The notes under the pieces: generated by a model | What the model saw: the letters and a program-made list of their open reading frames with translations, nothing else | The model's database searches: none | What the model was told of the DNA's origin: nothing | Made by a program: the position numbers and the translations under genes | NCBI RefSeq assembly: GCF_007845645.1 | Contig: NZ_VCQV01000004.1 | Location: 62,001 to 126,000 of the forward strand | DNA: 64,000 nt | Direction of reading: 5' to 3' | DNA from: Leekyejoonella antrihumi | Lineage (GTDB): Bacteria > Actinomycetota > Actinomycetes > Actinomycetales > Dermatophilaceae | In this document: one piece after another, positions 54,294-62,910 of the stretch | How the letters are laid out: every line of letters starts with the position of its first letter | Numbering within the stretch: the stretch's first letter is position 1

Positions 54294-56312
54294 ATGACCG
54301 ACGTCGCGCGCCCCGAGCGCACCCGGCCGCGTGCCTCGCTGACGGATCCGCGCGGGCCAGCCGCTGCCGTCGTGGCCGGTCTACTGCTGTGTCTCCTGGC
54401 CGTCACCTTCGGCGGCGCCGCCACCAAGCTCGAGCTGCTGGACCCCGGTGGCCTGGTCCGGTGGGGGCTGCCACTGGTCCGGGTGGTCAACGACGTGGCG
54501 TTGGCCCTGACGGTCGGCGCCCTGATGCTCGGTGGCCTGCTGATGCCGGAGGCGGCCAAGACCCGTCGCCGTGCCCGTGCCGCCCGGTATGCCGGGTGGT
54601 CGGCCCTGACGTGGGCCGCCGCCGGCACGCTGGGGGTGGTCTTCGGGTATGCCGACGTCTCGGGCCGACAGATCGGGTCGGCGGGGTTCTGGACCGCCTG
54701 CTGGCATCTGACCTGGCAGCTGGAGACGCTGCGCGCTGCGGCCATCACCGTGCTGATCGCCCTGGTGATCGCGCTGTTCTGCTTCGCGCAGCCGGGGCGC
54801 AACGGGCAGGCGGGGCTGTTCTTCCTCGGCCTGCTGGCGCTGGTCCCGCTGGCCCTCGTGGGCCACTCCGCGGGCAGCGCCGACCACGACACGGCGGTGA
54901 ACTCGCTGCTGGTGCACCTGCTCGGGGTGACGATCTGGGTCGGCGGGCTGCTGGGGCTGCTCGTGCTGTGGCGCGGCCTCGGCAAGGGCGCCGCGAGCAC
55001 CGTCGCGCGCTTCTCCCGCATCGCCACCTGGTGCTACGTCGCGGTCGGGGTCTCCGGGGTGCTGAACGCGGCGGTCCGGCTCGGTGGCTGGGACGGCCTG
55101 CAGACCAGGTATGGCGTGCTGGTGCTGGCCAAGGGGGCCTGCCTCGGCCTACTCGGTGTGTTCGGCTATCTGCAGCGTGAACGGGTCGTGGCCCGGCTGC
55201 GCACCGACCCGAAGGCTGCCGGGTCCAAGCGGCTCTTCGTCCGCCTCGCCGGCGTGGAGGGCCTCGTGATGGGCGCGACGATCGGCATCGCGGCCGCACT
55301 CGCCCGATCCGCGCCGCCTGTTCCGGACGCGCCGACCCGGGCGGTGGACATCGCGACCTCGCTGACCGGCTATCCGGCTCCCGCCCGCCTGGTCGGTTCC
55401 GACTGGTACACCGCGTGGCGTACCGACTGGCTCTTCACCGCCGTTGCCCTGGTCGGCATCGGTGTCTACTGCGCGTGGGTCCTGCGGCTGCGTCGCCGGG
55501 GGGATCGCTGGCCGTGGATGCGTCTGGCCTCGTGGTGTGCCGGCTGGGTGGTGTTCCTTTACCTGACGAACGGTGCTCCCGCGATCTACGGGCGGGTGCA
55601 GTTCTCGGTGCACATGCTCGAGCACATGGCCGTGTCGATGCTCGTGCCGATCCTGCTGGTGCGAGGAGGTGTGGTCACGCTCGCGCTGCGGGCGCTGCCG
55701 CGCCGCAAGGACGAGACGCTCGGCCCCCGTGAGCTGATCCTGGCAGTGACGCACTCGCGCGCGATGAACGTGATGGCGAACCCCGCGGTCGCGGCCGCCC
55801 TCATGCTGGGCACGCTGATCCTGTTCTACTACTCGCCGTTCTTCGAGCTGGCGTTGCGCACCCATACCGGGCACCTGCTGATGATGGCGCACTTCATGCT
55901 GATGGGCTACATCTACGCGTGGTCGCTGGTCGGCATCGACCCCGGGCCGAAGCGTTGGCCCGCTCCACTGCGCCTCGGGATCCTGCTGATCACCATCACC
56001 TTCCATGCATTCTTCGGTGTTGCCCTGATGACGGGAACGACCCTGCTCGGCGCCGACTTCTTCACCACCTTGCACTTCGTCGACAGCGCGATCACCGACC
56101 AGCAGCGCGGCGGAACGGTCGCATGGGGCTCCGGTGAGCTGCCGACCCTGCTCCTGGCGCTGCTGATCGCCGTCGAGTGGATGCGCAAGGACGAGGTGGA
56201 CGCGGGCCGTTACGAACGACAGGCGCAGCGCGACGAGGACGCCGAGCTGAAGGCCTACAACCAGTATCTCGCTCAGCGGTCCCAAGGCCGCACGGGCCCG
56301 ACGAAGGAGTAG
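54294..56312 (+). CDS. CopD - CtaG-like fusion membrane protein
   Basis: 672 residues with about sixteen membrane helices. The first half is CopD-like (VALVGHSAGSADHDTAVNSLLVHLLGVTIWVGGLLGLLVLW; His-rich, copper import across the membrane). The second half is the CtaG_Cox11-like caa3 assembly domain (FLYLTNGAPAIYGRVQFSVHMLEHMAVSMLVPILLVRGG, GHLLMMAHFMLMGYIYAW, HAFFGVALM). The fusion should deliver copper to cytochrome oxidase. TATGGT seven bases before the ATG, without a Shine-Dalgarno, suggests a leaderless mRNA. Confidence 0.9.
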   Translation: MTDVARPERTRPRASLTDPRGPAAAVVAGLLLCLLAVTFGGAATKLELLDPGGLVRWGLPLVRVVNDVALALTVGALMLGGLLMPEAAKTRRRARAARYAGWSALTWAAAGTLGVVFGYADVSGRQIGSAGFWTACWHLTWQLETLRAAAITVLIALVIALFCFAQPGRNGQAGLFFLGLLALVPLALVGHSAGSADHDTAVNSLLVHLLGVTIWVGGLLGLLVLWRGLGKGAASTVARFSRIATWCYVAVGVSGVLNAAVRLGGWDGLQTRYGVLVLAKGACLGLLGVFGYLQRERVVARLRTDPKAAGSKRLFVRLAGVEGLVMGATIGIAAALARSAPPVPDAPTRAVDIATSLTGYPAPARLVGSDWYTAWRTDWLFTAVALVGIGVYCAWVLRLRRRGDRWPWMRLASWCAGWVVFLYLTNGAPAIYGRVQFSVHMLEHMAVSMLVPILLVRGGVVTLALRALPRRKDETLGPRELILAVTHSRAMNVMANPAVAAALMLGTLILFYYSPFFELALRTHTGHLLMMAHFMLMGYIYAWSLVGIDPGPKRWPAPLRLGILLITITFHAFFGVALMTGTTLLGADFFTTLHFVDSAITDQQRGGTVAWGSGELPTLLLALLIAVEWMRKDEVDAGRYERQAQRDEDAELKAYNQYLAQRSQGRTGPTKE

Positions 56313-56315
56313 CTG

Positions 56316-57131
56316 ATGCGTATCGCACTGATCCAGCTCGCCTACGGCGACGAGGAGTCCCTGGAGGCGCGGACCGAACGGATCGCCGAGCTGGTGGGCG
56401 CCCAGCGCGGACACGACCTGGTCGTGCTGCCCGAGCTGTGGGCGCCCGGCGGGTTCTCCTACCGAGACTGGGAGCAACGCGCCCAGGACACAACCGGTGC
56501 CGTCGCTCGTGCTCTGGCCGACGCCGCGCGTGCGGCCGGTGTATTCCTGCACGGCGGCTCGATCGTGGAGCGGCCGGCCTCGGGAGAGAAGGGGCCGGAG
56601 GGCAAGTCGCTGTGGAACACCTCGATCGTCCTGGATGCCGGTGGTGCCCAGGTGGCCACGTATCGCAAGATCCACCGCTTCGGGTTTGCCGGTGGCGAGC
56701 CCAAGCTGATGGAAGCCGGCGAGAGCCTGGCCTTCGCCGACATCCCCGACGGAGCCGGTGGGTCGGTGCATGCGGGACTGTCCACCTGCTACGACCTGCG
56801 CTTCCCGGAGCTCTATCGTGCGCAGGTCGACCAGGGCGCAACGATGTTCGTGATCCCGGCGGCCTGGCCGATGGCACGCGTCGAGCACTGGTCGTTGCTG
56901 CTGCGGGCGCGAGCCATCGAGGACCAGTGCTTCGTGGTCGCCTGCAACACCGCCGGCACCCATGCACGGACCCCCATGGGCGGTCACAGCGCCGTGATCG
57001 CGCCCACCGGCGAGGTGCTTGCGGAAGCGGGAGACGGCGAGCAGGTGCTCTCGGTCGAGATCGATCCCGCCGAGGTTCCGGCCTACCGATCGGCCTTCCC
57101 CGTGCTCGACGATCGCCGGCTCGGACTTTAG
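56316..57131 (+). CDS. carbon-nitrogen hydrolase (nitrilase superfamily)
   Basis: A 271-residue enzyme with the complete Glu-Lys-Cys triad: Glu40 (LPELW), Lys118 (YRKIHRF) and Cys158 (STCYDLRFPELY). It resembles omega-amidase/Nit2-like amidases more than true nitrilases. It follows the CopD-CtaG gene by three bases and is probably co-transcribed. It is the last intact host gene before the island. Confidence 0.9.
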   Translation: MRIALIQLAYGDEESLEARTERIAELVGAQRGHDLVVLPELWAPGGFSYRDWEQRAQDTTGAVARALADAARAAGVFLHGGSIVERPASGEKGPEGKSLWNTSIVLDAGGAQVATYRKIHRFGFAGGEPKLMEAGESLAFADIPDGAGGSVHAGLSTCYDLRFPELYRAQVDQGATMFVIPAAWPMARVEHWSLLLRARAIEDQCFVVACNTAGTHARTPMGGHSAVIAPTGEVLAEAGDGEQVLSVEIDPAEVPAYRSAFPVLDDRRLGL

Positions 57132-57189
57132 CGGTCTACCTGGCGACCCCCACGGCATACCTGCGGGCATCGCGCTGTTGCATAGGAAT

Positions 57190-57336
57190 ATGAGCGACGC
57201 ACCACCCACCACCCACCGTCCACGTGTCCGTGCCCCTGAGCTGCATGGCCGTGGCCGGTCGTGTATGTCGCGCGACACGATGTCAGCCTCGCGTACTTGC
57301 ACGAAATCGGGCGGCGCCCAGGCCCGCGCCGAATAG
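57190..57336 (+). pseudogene. left-hand remnant of the thioredoxin/NHL-type gene, cut by island insertion
   Basis: Starts MSDAPPTTHRPRVRAPELHGRG, the native N-terminus of the gene whose body now begins at 63661 (there MASDRRPRVRAPELSGRGWLN). After codon 22 the frame runs into island sequence and stops after 48 codons. AGGAAT precedes the ATG. It still owns the original promoter region (57132-57189), so a short nonsense peptide may be made. Confidence 0.75.
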
Positions 57337-57476
57337 TGCGGCAGCGGGCGTGTGGAGATCCGGCGTGCGTGTCGCCCCAGCATCTGATCCTCACCGATCA
57401 CCTATCGGCGCTCATCGCTGGCCATGAGCGCCGGGCCACCGAACTGGCAGGGCCCGAGACAGGACGCGTGGCATGA
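57261..57476 (+). CDS. HNH-endonuclease-like small protein
   Basis: 71 residues from a GTG six bases inside the island. LAYLHEIGRRPGPRRIVRQRACGDPACVSPQHLILTD follows the phage HNH pattern (...HxC.NP.CVNPxHL): the CGDPAC and SPQHL parts are kept. The first catalytic histidine, however, is Gln in RQRAC. A zinc-binding but possibly inactive HNH fold is likely. The true start may lie elsewhere, since island insertion could have trimmed the gene. It overlaps the next gene by ATGA. Confidence 0.5.
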   Translation: MYVARHDVSLAYLHEIGRRPGPRRIVRQRACGDPACVSPQHLILTDHLSALIAGHERRATELAGPETGRVA

Positions 57477-57709
57477 CTGTCGAGCCTGAGGGTGCGATCG
57501 CCGACAAGCACCTCTTCGCCGTAGTCCGGCGCGGCCTGGGCAAATCGCTGCAGCGGCCCCGCCTCTGTGCCTTGTGCCGACTCCCGATCTTGAAGTCTCG
57601 GCCGCGCGCGGAGACCTGCAGCGAAGGATGCCGGAAGGCGCTCTATCGTCAGCGCCTAGAAGAAGTCTCGCCCCGGCGCCGCTGCAAGTGCTGCGGTACC
57701 CCTACCTAG
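57473..57709 (+). CDS. zinc-ribbon protein, coupled to the HNH-like gene
   Basis: 78 residues. LCALCRLPI and ETCSEGC give one four-cysteine zinc site (CxxC...CxxxC), and CKCCG near the end gives a further pair. The basic surround (RKALYRQRLEEVSPRRR) fits nucleic-acid binding. The start overlaps the previous stop by four bases, so the two are made together. No known family is claimed. Confidence 0.6.
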   Translation: MTVEPEGAIADKHLFAVVRRGLGKSLQRPRLCALCRLPILKSRPRAETCSEGCRKALYRQRLEEVSPRRRCKCCGTPT

Positions 57710-57776
57710 GCGCGCGCGGCGGGATCGTCGCTACTGCAGCGGGTCGTGCCAGCGCGCCGCATATCGCGCCCGCTGA

Positions 57777-57828
57777 GCGCCCGATGCCCGTCGTCGGCTT
57801 CTCCTGAGGTCGGCGGCGGGCGCCTTTT
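57777..57828 (+). terminator. terminator after the zinc-ribbon gene
   Basis: GCGCCCG (57777) pairs with CGGGCGC (57817), followed by CTTTT. The loop is long (33 bases) but partly self-complementary. Confidence 0.5.
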
Positions 57829-58256
57829 GCATTCCGAGCCGCTCACACGCCGCCAAGACGGCGGCACTTTCCGTGTTTCGGTAGCCGAAGAGGCCGCCGG
57901 ATGTAGTTTCACTGGTGCATCTACATCGCCTCACAAGCCTCTGACCTGCGGAAACGTGGATCTGAGCCGTCTGGGATGCAGTTCCTAATTTCTCTCTCAG
58001 TCTTTTGTATAAGTCCCAAAACCAGACAACACAAGAAACAACCAGAAGTAGCCCGCGAAGATACACAACTACACCCTCGCCCTCCCTGGCGCTCTCTCAG
58101 CACCGTCCGGCGTCCGCGTGTTGCGACGCGGACACTCGGCGCGACGCGCTGGACCACCGCGGCCGAACCCGGGCAGGTCTCCCGCCCGTACCCCCTCAGC
58201 AGTAACTCGCGATTCCAACCTGTGGCCAACCTGCACACGCTTTATAACGTTCGGCA
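57829..58256. other. island intergenic region, no supported gene
   Basis: A 428-bp stretch without a convincing gene; open frames here have no ribosome site or domain. TATAAC at 58242-58247 is a possible -10 box for the lipoprotein that starts at 58257. Confidence 0.4.
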
Positions 58257-58715
58257 ATGCATCCAATACTCAAGTGGGCGCTCGTCACGTCCGTCGCTGT
58301 CCTAGTCGCGGGCTGCGGGACTGCGTCGCCGTCAACTCCCGGCGCCACTAGCACAACCACCTCCTCGACCGCGACCACCGCGACGAGCGCGAGTCCTGTC
58401 TCGTACGGCGCTGTGACGGACCTACGAGACGCGGCCGTGACGGCGGGATATACCTGTCCGTCGTGGGTGGAAGACGACGTCGTTAAGTTCGCGGCCGAAT
58501 CCGGACACTGCTCCGACGCCGACGTATTCGCAACCTACGCGACCGCAGGCCAACTAGAGGAGGCAGTGAACACAGCTAAGGCCCTGAACTCTGAAGGTGC
58601 GAAACAGTCACTCGCGCCGTCGACCTATCTCGTGGGTACAAATTGGACGATCAACGCGCCGCGCGCTGATCTCGGAGCCCTCCGCCCTGTACTAGGCGGC
58701 ACCCTCCTCTCGTGA
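58257..58715 (+). CDS. island lipoprotein
   Basis: 152 residues: lipobox VLVAGC, a Ser/Thr linker (22-48) and a domain with paired cysteines (YTCPSWVEDD, SGHCSDADVFATYAT). It resembles small secreted actinobacterial proteins also found on phages and plasmids. The use of rare codons such as CTA and CGA exceeds that of the host genes around the island. A surface or exclusion role is possible but not shown. Confidence 0.7.
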   Translation: MHPILKWALVTSVAVLVAGCGTASPSTPGATSTTTSSTATTATSASPVSYGAVTDLRDAAVTAGYTCPSWVEDDVVKFAAESGHCSDADVFATYATAGQLEEAVNTAKALNSEGAKQSLAPSTYLVGTNWTINAPRADLGALRPVLGGTLLS

Positions 58716-58767
58716 GGATTCCGTCAAGTCTCTGCACACAGGACTTGCCTCCGGTAGGACTGACATC

Positions 58768-59550
58768 ATGACTACGACCATTGGCGTCAACACGCAGGGC
58801 AGGACACTTCACGTCGCGTTTGAGGTCGGCCCCGGTCGATCCGTCGACGCCCTCCGGAACTACACCGACGCCGTCGCGGAGATCGCGAACTTTGCCGCTC
58901 ACATTACGCACGCGCAGAGGAAGATCGCAGTCCAGCACGACCACCGGCGGCCGACAGGCTTTCTGGACACGCATCAGGGGGACTGGACCGAAACGTTCAT
59001 ACACTCCGTCGGAGATCAGTATCTCGCATTTCTCTCGATCCTCGATGATGCAATTGCTGCCAACAACCCGGCAGGCCCCGAACGTCTACAACAAGCTCGA
59101 GAAGATCTTCCAGCACTCATTCTCCAGCAATTGCGCGACGCACCATCGCCGCGAGACAACATCCACGTCACCGCCATCGAGTACAGCAATCCCTTGCATC
59201 TGGCTTTCCTCGGTGCCGCGGTCTGGCCGTTGACAAAGATCATGCAGGCGATTCGCGAGTGGCAGAAGAGCGGCCAGGATGTGCGCCGCGCGAAATTGAC
59301 GAATAATCTGCTCGAAGACCTCGTCAAGCGCGAACATCAACGCCCAGTCGACTACACCGACTCAGTGCAAGAGATGGCGACTGCACAACTCCTGCTCCGG
59401 CTTGTCAGCCCGATCACAGAGGGATCTGAACAGTCAGCAGCAGCTCTCGTTGCCTCTGTGCTGCCGGACGTCCGCGAGCGCGCAGTCGATGCAATCCCGC
59501 AACTCCCAGAGATCACGCAAGTCGAGATCGACCCATCAGACGCGGCTTAG
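58768..59550 (+). CDS. island protein of unknown function
   Basis: 260 residues, mostly helical. There is one marginally hydrophobic segment (about 147-165, NPLHLAFLGAAVWPLTKIMQAI) and a final amphipathic region. No catalytic motif or signal peptide is recognised. Codon choice is less GC-biased than in host genes. The ribosome site is weak. It could be a structural or regulatory island protein. Confidence 0.6.
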   Translation: MTTTIGVNTQGRTLHVAFEVGPGRSVDALRNYTDAVAEIANFAAHITHAQRKIAVQHDHRRPTGFLDTHQGDWTETFIHSVGDQYLAFLSILDDAIAANNPAGPERLQQAREDLPALILQQLRDAPSPRDNIHVTAIEYSNPLHLAFLGAAVWPLTKIMQAIREWQKSGQDVRRAKLTNNLLEDLVKREHQRPVDYTDSVQEMATAQLLLRLVSPITEGSEQSAAALVASVLPDVRERAVDAIPQLPEITQVEIDPSDAA

Positions 59551-59585
59551 ACCAGCCCATCACTGCCCTGCCGCCCCACGGCTGC

Positions 59586-60044
59586 TCACGACGGAGAACT
59601 CACTCCGCCCCGCCGACGCTGTCGACCCCACGGCACTCCGACGGCCACCGACACAACAACCGCGAAGGCGATGAGCAGGCCGCCTAGCCACCGCTCGGCG
59701 ACGATCGGGTCGGGCAACCCCGCGAGCAGAAAGGACACGCCGATCAAGGGGAGGCCGCGAGCGTCAATCGCGCGGCTCTGGCGGTCTCGCTCGGCCTGCT
59801 GCTCCCGCATGTCCGCGAGCGCCTCCTCATTCGCCGCTCTATCTCCCACGAGCGCGGCTTCCAGCCCATCTAGGCGCTGCCCATGCTCGGCCCGTAGTGC
59901 CTCGACGGACTCGGCTAGGCACTCGCCTCGCTTCCGCAGAATCTTGATCTGTTCTGCGACATCGTCAGACCAGATCGAACCCTCCGCGGCCACAGACACC
60001 GTTGAGCCCATTTCGGCGCTGCCGTGTCTCCCACTTCGCCTCAT
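59586..60044 (-). CDS. coiled-coil protein with C-terminal membrane helices
   Basis: 152 residues (ATG at 60044, or MGSTVS at 60011). A coiled coil covers about 25-90 (VAEQIKILRKRGECLAESVEALRAEHG...). Two membrane helices follow (PLIGVSFLLAGL and LGGLLIAFAVVVSVAVGV), then a basic tail. It may be a scaffold or sensor at the membrane. It overlaps the small membrane gene upstream by 80 bases in another frame, so one start is probably shorter. Confidence 0.5.
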   Translation of the reverse strand: MRRSGRHGSAEMGSTVSVAAEGSIWSDDVAEQIKILRKRGECLAESVEALRAEHGQRLDGLEAALVGDRAANEEALADMREQQAERDRQSRAIDARGLPLIGVSFLLAGLPDPIVAERWLGGLLIAFAVVVSVAVGVPWGRQRRRGGVSSPS

Positions 60045-60231
60045 CGCCCGCGCGTGAGCCGCGCATCATCGCGAACACCAAGCGGCATAGCGCCTTCACG
60101 AACCGGCGAACCGTCCGCACTACTTCCCGCGCCGCGCCCGGCGCTGTGACAAGCGCGCCGAGAAGGCCGACGACTACCCCGAGCACGCGTGCACGATAGA
60201 AACGAGAGGCTCCGCTGAGAGGCCGTCCCAC
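59965..60231 (-). CDS. small membrane protein, tentative
   Basis: 88 residues from GTG: a hydrophobic helix (VLGVVVGLLGALVTAPGAA), a basic stretch (REVVRTVRRFVKALCRLVF) and a polar end. There is no good ribosome site. It may be real and coupled to the downstream coiled-coil gene, or spurious. Confidence 0.3.
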   Translation of the reverse strand: MGRPLSGASRFYRARVLGVVVGLLGALVTAPGAAREVVRTVRRFVKALCRLVFAMMRGSRAGDEAKWETRQRRNGLNGVCGRGGFDLV

Positions 60232-60657
60232 ATCGCGTGCATAGTTCGATCCTCGCGGACCTCACCGACCACTGCGCGCGACACGCCGCTCAGGCGCCGA
60301 CCTCGCGCCGTTAGGACTTGCGTTGGCTGTCGACGGCACGCTCTCGGCTTCGATCCGTGGGCGACGCTAGAGCGTCCCGAGGTGCTAGCGCACCTATGTA
60401 TGGCGTAAACGCAGAAGCGCCGGGCCCCCCATTGAGGAGGCAGGGCGCTTCGGAAGTCCAAGGCCTTCTAGCCGGACGCTACACGCACCGTGCCGCTATA
60501 CCCACGCAATTGCACTCACTCGGCGCGTCGGGGCGACTAAAGGGCAAGTCGACTGTCTACTTGACTATGCAGAGGCAGGAATCTGGCCCTGCCCGCGCCA
60601 CGGGCAAGGCCAGATGTAGCACCTAATAGATCGCGTGCAACGACCGGAGGTACAAAT
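60232..60657. other. island intergenic region with two hairpins
   Basis: No gene is convincing. GAAGCGCC/GGCGCTTC (60414-60451) and CTGGCC-C-TGCCCG / CGGGCA-A-GGCCAG (60583-60613) form hairpins, the second 45 bases before the next gene. A small RNA or attenuator is possible. Confidence 0.45.
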
Positions 60658-60840
60658 ATGAGCCTAGATCATCAGCGGGAGAAGGCGCAGGAACCAGGCA
60701 GTAAGAAGGCCCCGCATGTCGCCCTCGTGGCGGCTGCCCTAGTGACCACGCTTCTCTGCTGGTCGATTAGCCATGATGTGCAGTTGTCGCTCGGCATCGG
60801 TGGATTGATTCTCGCCGGGGCAAAGCCCGACGGCAGGTAG
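60658..60840 (+). CDS. 60-residue membrane protein
   Basis: A basic, polar start (MSLDHQREKAQEPGSKKAP) is followed by one or two hydrophobic segments (HVALVAAALVTTLLCWSI, VQLSLGIGGLILAGA). GGAGG lies nine bases before the ATG and a terminator follows. Function unknown. Confidence 0.65.
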   Translation: MSLDHQREKAQEPGSKKAPHVALVAAALVTTLLCWSISHDVQLSLGIGGLILAGAKPDGR

Positions 60841-60854
60841 GGCACCCTGACACG

Positions 60855-60888
60855 GAGGCGCCCCTGCCGCGATCGACCGGGGCGCCTC
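60855..60888 (+). terminator. terminator after the 60-residue protein
   Basis: A perfect 10-bp stem GAGGCGCCCC / GGGGCGCCTC with a 14-base loop, followed by TCTGCGT. Confidence 0.75.
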
Positions 60889-61008
60889 TCTGCGTGCGGG
60901 CTGCCGACGGCATACCTCGCCCGCGCTCCGGCATCATGGCGGCATGGACCCTGAGCAACGCATACAAGTCGCCGAGCATATCCTCGCCGCCCGCGCCCGG
61001 CGGGGCTG

Positions 61009-61437
61009 TTAGCGCGGGTTCCGGCCGAGTTCGCGCTCGACGCGATCGAACGCGCCGAGGATCGTCGGCAGCGCCTCGACGGCGAACCACTCGCCACTCA
61101 TCCGATGCCGCGCGAATTGCGCGTGAAGGGGGCGCTCATAGTCCGAGGCGGAAGGGATCACGCGGCGTACATGTATGCGCTCTGCCGAGCCCGTCTGTAG
61201 TTGCCTACGGCGCTGCTCGACATCGGCGGCGATGCCGACCTTCACGGGGCCCGCCGAGCCCGATTGCATGAGGTATAACGCCCGGTCGCCGCATGCCACC
61301 GGCGATGCAGGCGCCCACGGCGACCTCGGTCGCTGCTGCGGCTGCTGTCGGGCCTTCTTCGCCTGGTCGCGAACGGCCCAAACGAAGCCGAGCGCCAAGA
61401 TGCTGCCGAGAATTAGCCATGACACGGCGTATCCCAT
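61009..61437 (-). CDS. membrane-anchored GIY-YIG (T5orf172/MUG113-type) nuclease
   Basis: 142 residues. An N-terminal helix (MGYAVSWLILGSILALGFVWAV) is followed by a basic linker and a GIY-YIG-like domain. In the latter, ALYLMQSGSAGPVKVGIAADVEQRRRQLQTG carries the Y...KVGI strand and arginine, with H...F..HR..GEWF later. The nuclease-type metal and arginine positions look kept. GGAGGG precedes the ATG, and the likely IS end lies 27 bases upstream, so its original promoter was probably displaced. Confidence 0.7.
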   Translation of the reverse strand: MGYAVSWLILGSILALGFVWAVRDQAKKARQQPQQRPRSPWAPASPVACGDRALYLMQSGSAGPVKVGIAADVEQRRRQLQTGSAERIHVRRVIPSASDYERPLHAQFARHRMSGEWFAVEALPTILGAFDRVERELGRNPR

Positions 61438-61525
61438 TAGTTCGTCCCTCCCGATTGACCGATGCTGATTGTAGGGTCGCCTACCGACGGGCCCGGCTGC
61501 GACTGTGGTGTGCGGCGGGTGTGCG

Positions 61526-62857
61526 TCAGGTGTGTGGTGTGTGCCAGAGAATGTCCTCTCGATGAGATTGGTGCAGGGTGCGTAGCGCGAGGACGGGGTC
61601 GAGGCCGGTCATGGTCCAGTGCGTGCCGGCGCGTTTGGCGCGTTGCTTGACGATGGTGTTGCAGGCCGATTCCACGGGCCCGGAGCCGATGTAGTAGCCG
61701 TTGGCCGTGAAGTCGGCGTACTGCATCCGGTGGTGATTGCCGGTGAAGTACCGCACCTCTCTGGTCGCGGGCCGGGCCAGATCGGGCGCCCGGGCGGGCA
61801 GGTCGAGCCGGTCGACGGCAGTGGCGAACTGCTCGGTGTGGCCGAGGTCGAGGGCGTCGACCAGGTGTTGCTCGAAGCTGGCCGGGTCGCGCAACACCGG
61901 GGTCAGCAGCTTGGTCAGGTCGGCGAGGTGCTCACGGGCGTGGAAGTAGTCCACGACCTGAGTGGCGTGCGGGAACTGCTGGTTAGCGATGTTCCATATC
62001 CAGTGCGCTCCATCGCCCAGGACGACCGGTTGGCGGATCTGGTCGAACCCGCGGCGTAGGTACTCGGCCCTGACCTGACCGGCGAACTCGGGTGCGGGCG
62101 CGAACGTGGAGATGTAGGACACCGATCCGGGGTCTTGCACGGGGTCGCCGGTGGCCGGGTCACGACCGGACTGGGTGAACAGGCAGCCGATCTTGACCTC
62201 GCGGGTTCCGGGCCGTCCACCGTCTTTGCCGGCCCTGCCCGCACATTCGCGGGGCAGCATCGGGGCGCCCGTGCCGTCCATCACCAGGTAGCACAAGCCC
62301 ATCCCGCCGGAGTCGTCGGCGGCGGGGACCGGGCGCGACGTAGCCGTGGCCGCGGCCTGTTCGGCGTTGATCAGCGCGCGGGCCCGGGCGCCCTGGGCTC
62401 GGGTCGTCCGGGCGAGGGTGGAGGTCGAGGCCAGGTGAAGGCCGGTGACGGTGCCGATGAATTCGACGCTCTTGGCGTACGGCATCTCTGCCCCGGCGAG
62501 GGCGGCCGCCCGCGCCAGGCCCGGCGACAAGCTCGTGCCGGTGATGCCGAGGCGGGTATCCAGCGGCGCGAACCCGGCCCGACACGTGCCGCAGTGGTAG
62601 TAGCCGCGCGTCACGTCCACGCTGCCGAGCAGGGTGCGGACCGTCTTGGTGCGCCGGGCCACCAGCCGCCCGGCATGACCGGCGTCGGGGCAGTCGGCGC
62701 GGGCCGGAGTATCCGAGCCGGCGAAGTCGATGACCCCGGCCACCGCGGCCAACCCGATTCGGGCCGCGCAGGTTTGCGCCGCCCGCTCGATCGCCTCCAG
62801 CACGCCCGCTTCACCGCTTTCGGCGTCGCGCTGCAGCAGCCCTGCCGCGGTATGCAC
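61526..62857 (-). CDS. ISKra4-family transposase
   Basis: At least 443 residues from GTG at 62857. A zinc-ribbon-like YYHCGTCRAGFAPLD (about 85-100) precedes the DDE core: CYLVMDGTGAPML, VVLGDGAHWIWNIANQQFPHATQVVDYFHAREHL and a final NHHRMQYADFTANGYYIGSGPVESACNTIVKQR. The coding pattern continues upstream of the GTG for about 18 codons (DDREALTVLADRVAQL...) to an in-frame stop, so the true start may be nearer the DUF6788 stop, possibly by coupling or frameshift. All core segments look intact. Confidence 0.85.
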   Translation of the reverse strand: MHTAAGLLQRDAESGEAGVLEAIERAAQTCAARIGLAAVAGVIDFAGSDTPARADCPDAGHAGRLVARRTKTVRTLLGSVDVTRGYYHCGTCRAGFAPLDTRLGITGTSLSPGLARAAALAGAEMPYAKSVEFIGTVTGLHLASTSTLARTTRAQGARARALINAEQAAATATSRPVPAADDSGGMGLCYLVMDGTGAPMLPRECAGRAGKDGGRPGTREVKIGCLFTQSGRDPATGDPVQDPGSVSYISTFAPAPEFAGQVRAEYLRRGFDQIRQPVVLGDGAHWIWNIANQQFPHATQVVDYFHAREHLADLTKLLTPVLRDPASFEQHLVDALDLGHTEQFATAVDRLDLPARAPDLARPATREVRYFTGNHHRMQYADFTANGYYIGSGPVESACNTIVKQRAKRAGTHWTMTGLDPVLALRTLHQSHREDILWHTPHT

Positions 62858-62910
62858 CAGGGCGCGGGCCTCGGCCGCGGCCAGCTGCGCGACCCGGTCG
62901 GCCAGGACGG

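Noticed and set aside
57132-57189. tRNA gene as the island attachment site
   Set aside because: No cloverleaf could be drawn at either border; the target is a protein-coding gene.
55149-57401. 750-codon minus-strand open frame opposite CopD-CtaG and the nitrilase-family gene
   Set aside because: Spans two conserved genes and the island border; no domain of its own.
57731-58066. Minus-strand ORF of 111 codons in the island
   Set aside because: No ribosome site, low-complexity Arg-rich C-terminus, and it runs through a likely terminator of the neighbouring gene.
60944-61012. 22-codon plus-strand ORF (MDPEQRIQVAEHILAARARRGC)
   Set aside because: Plausible amino-acid composition but no clear ribosome site, and it overlaps the end of the GIY-YIG gene; too short to support.
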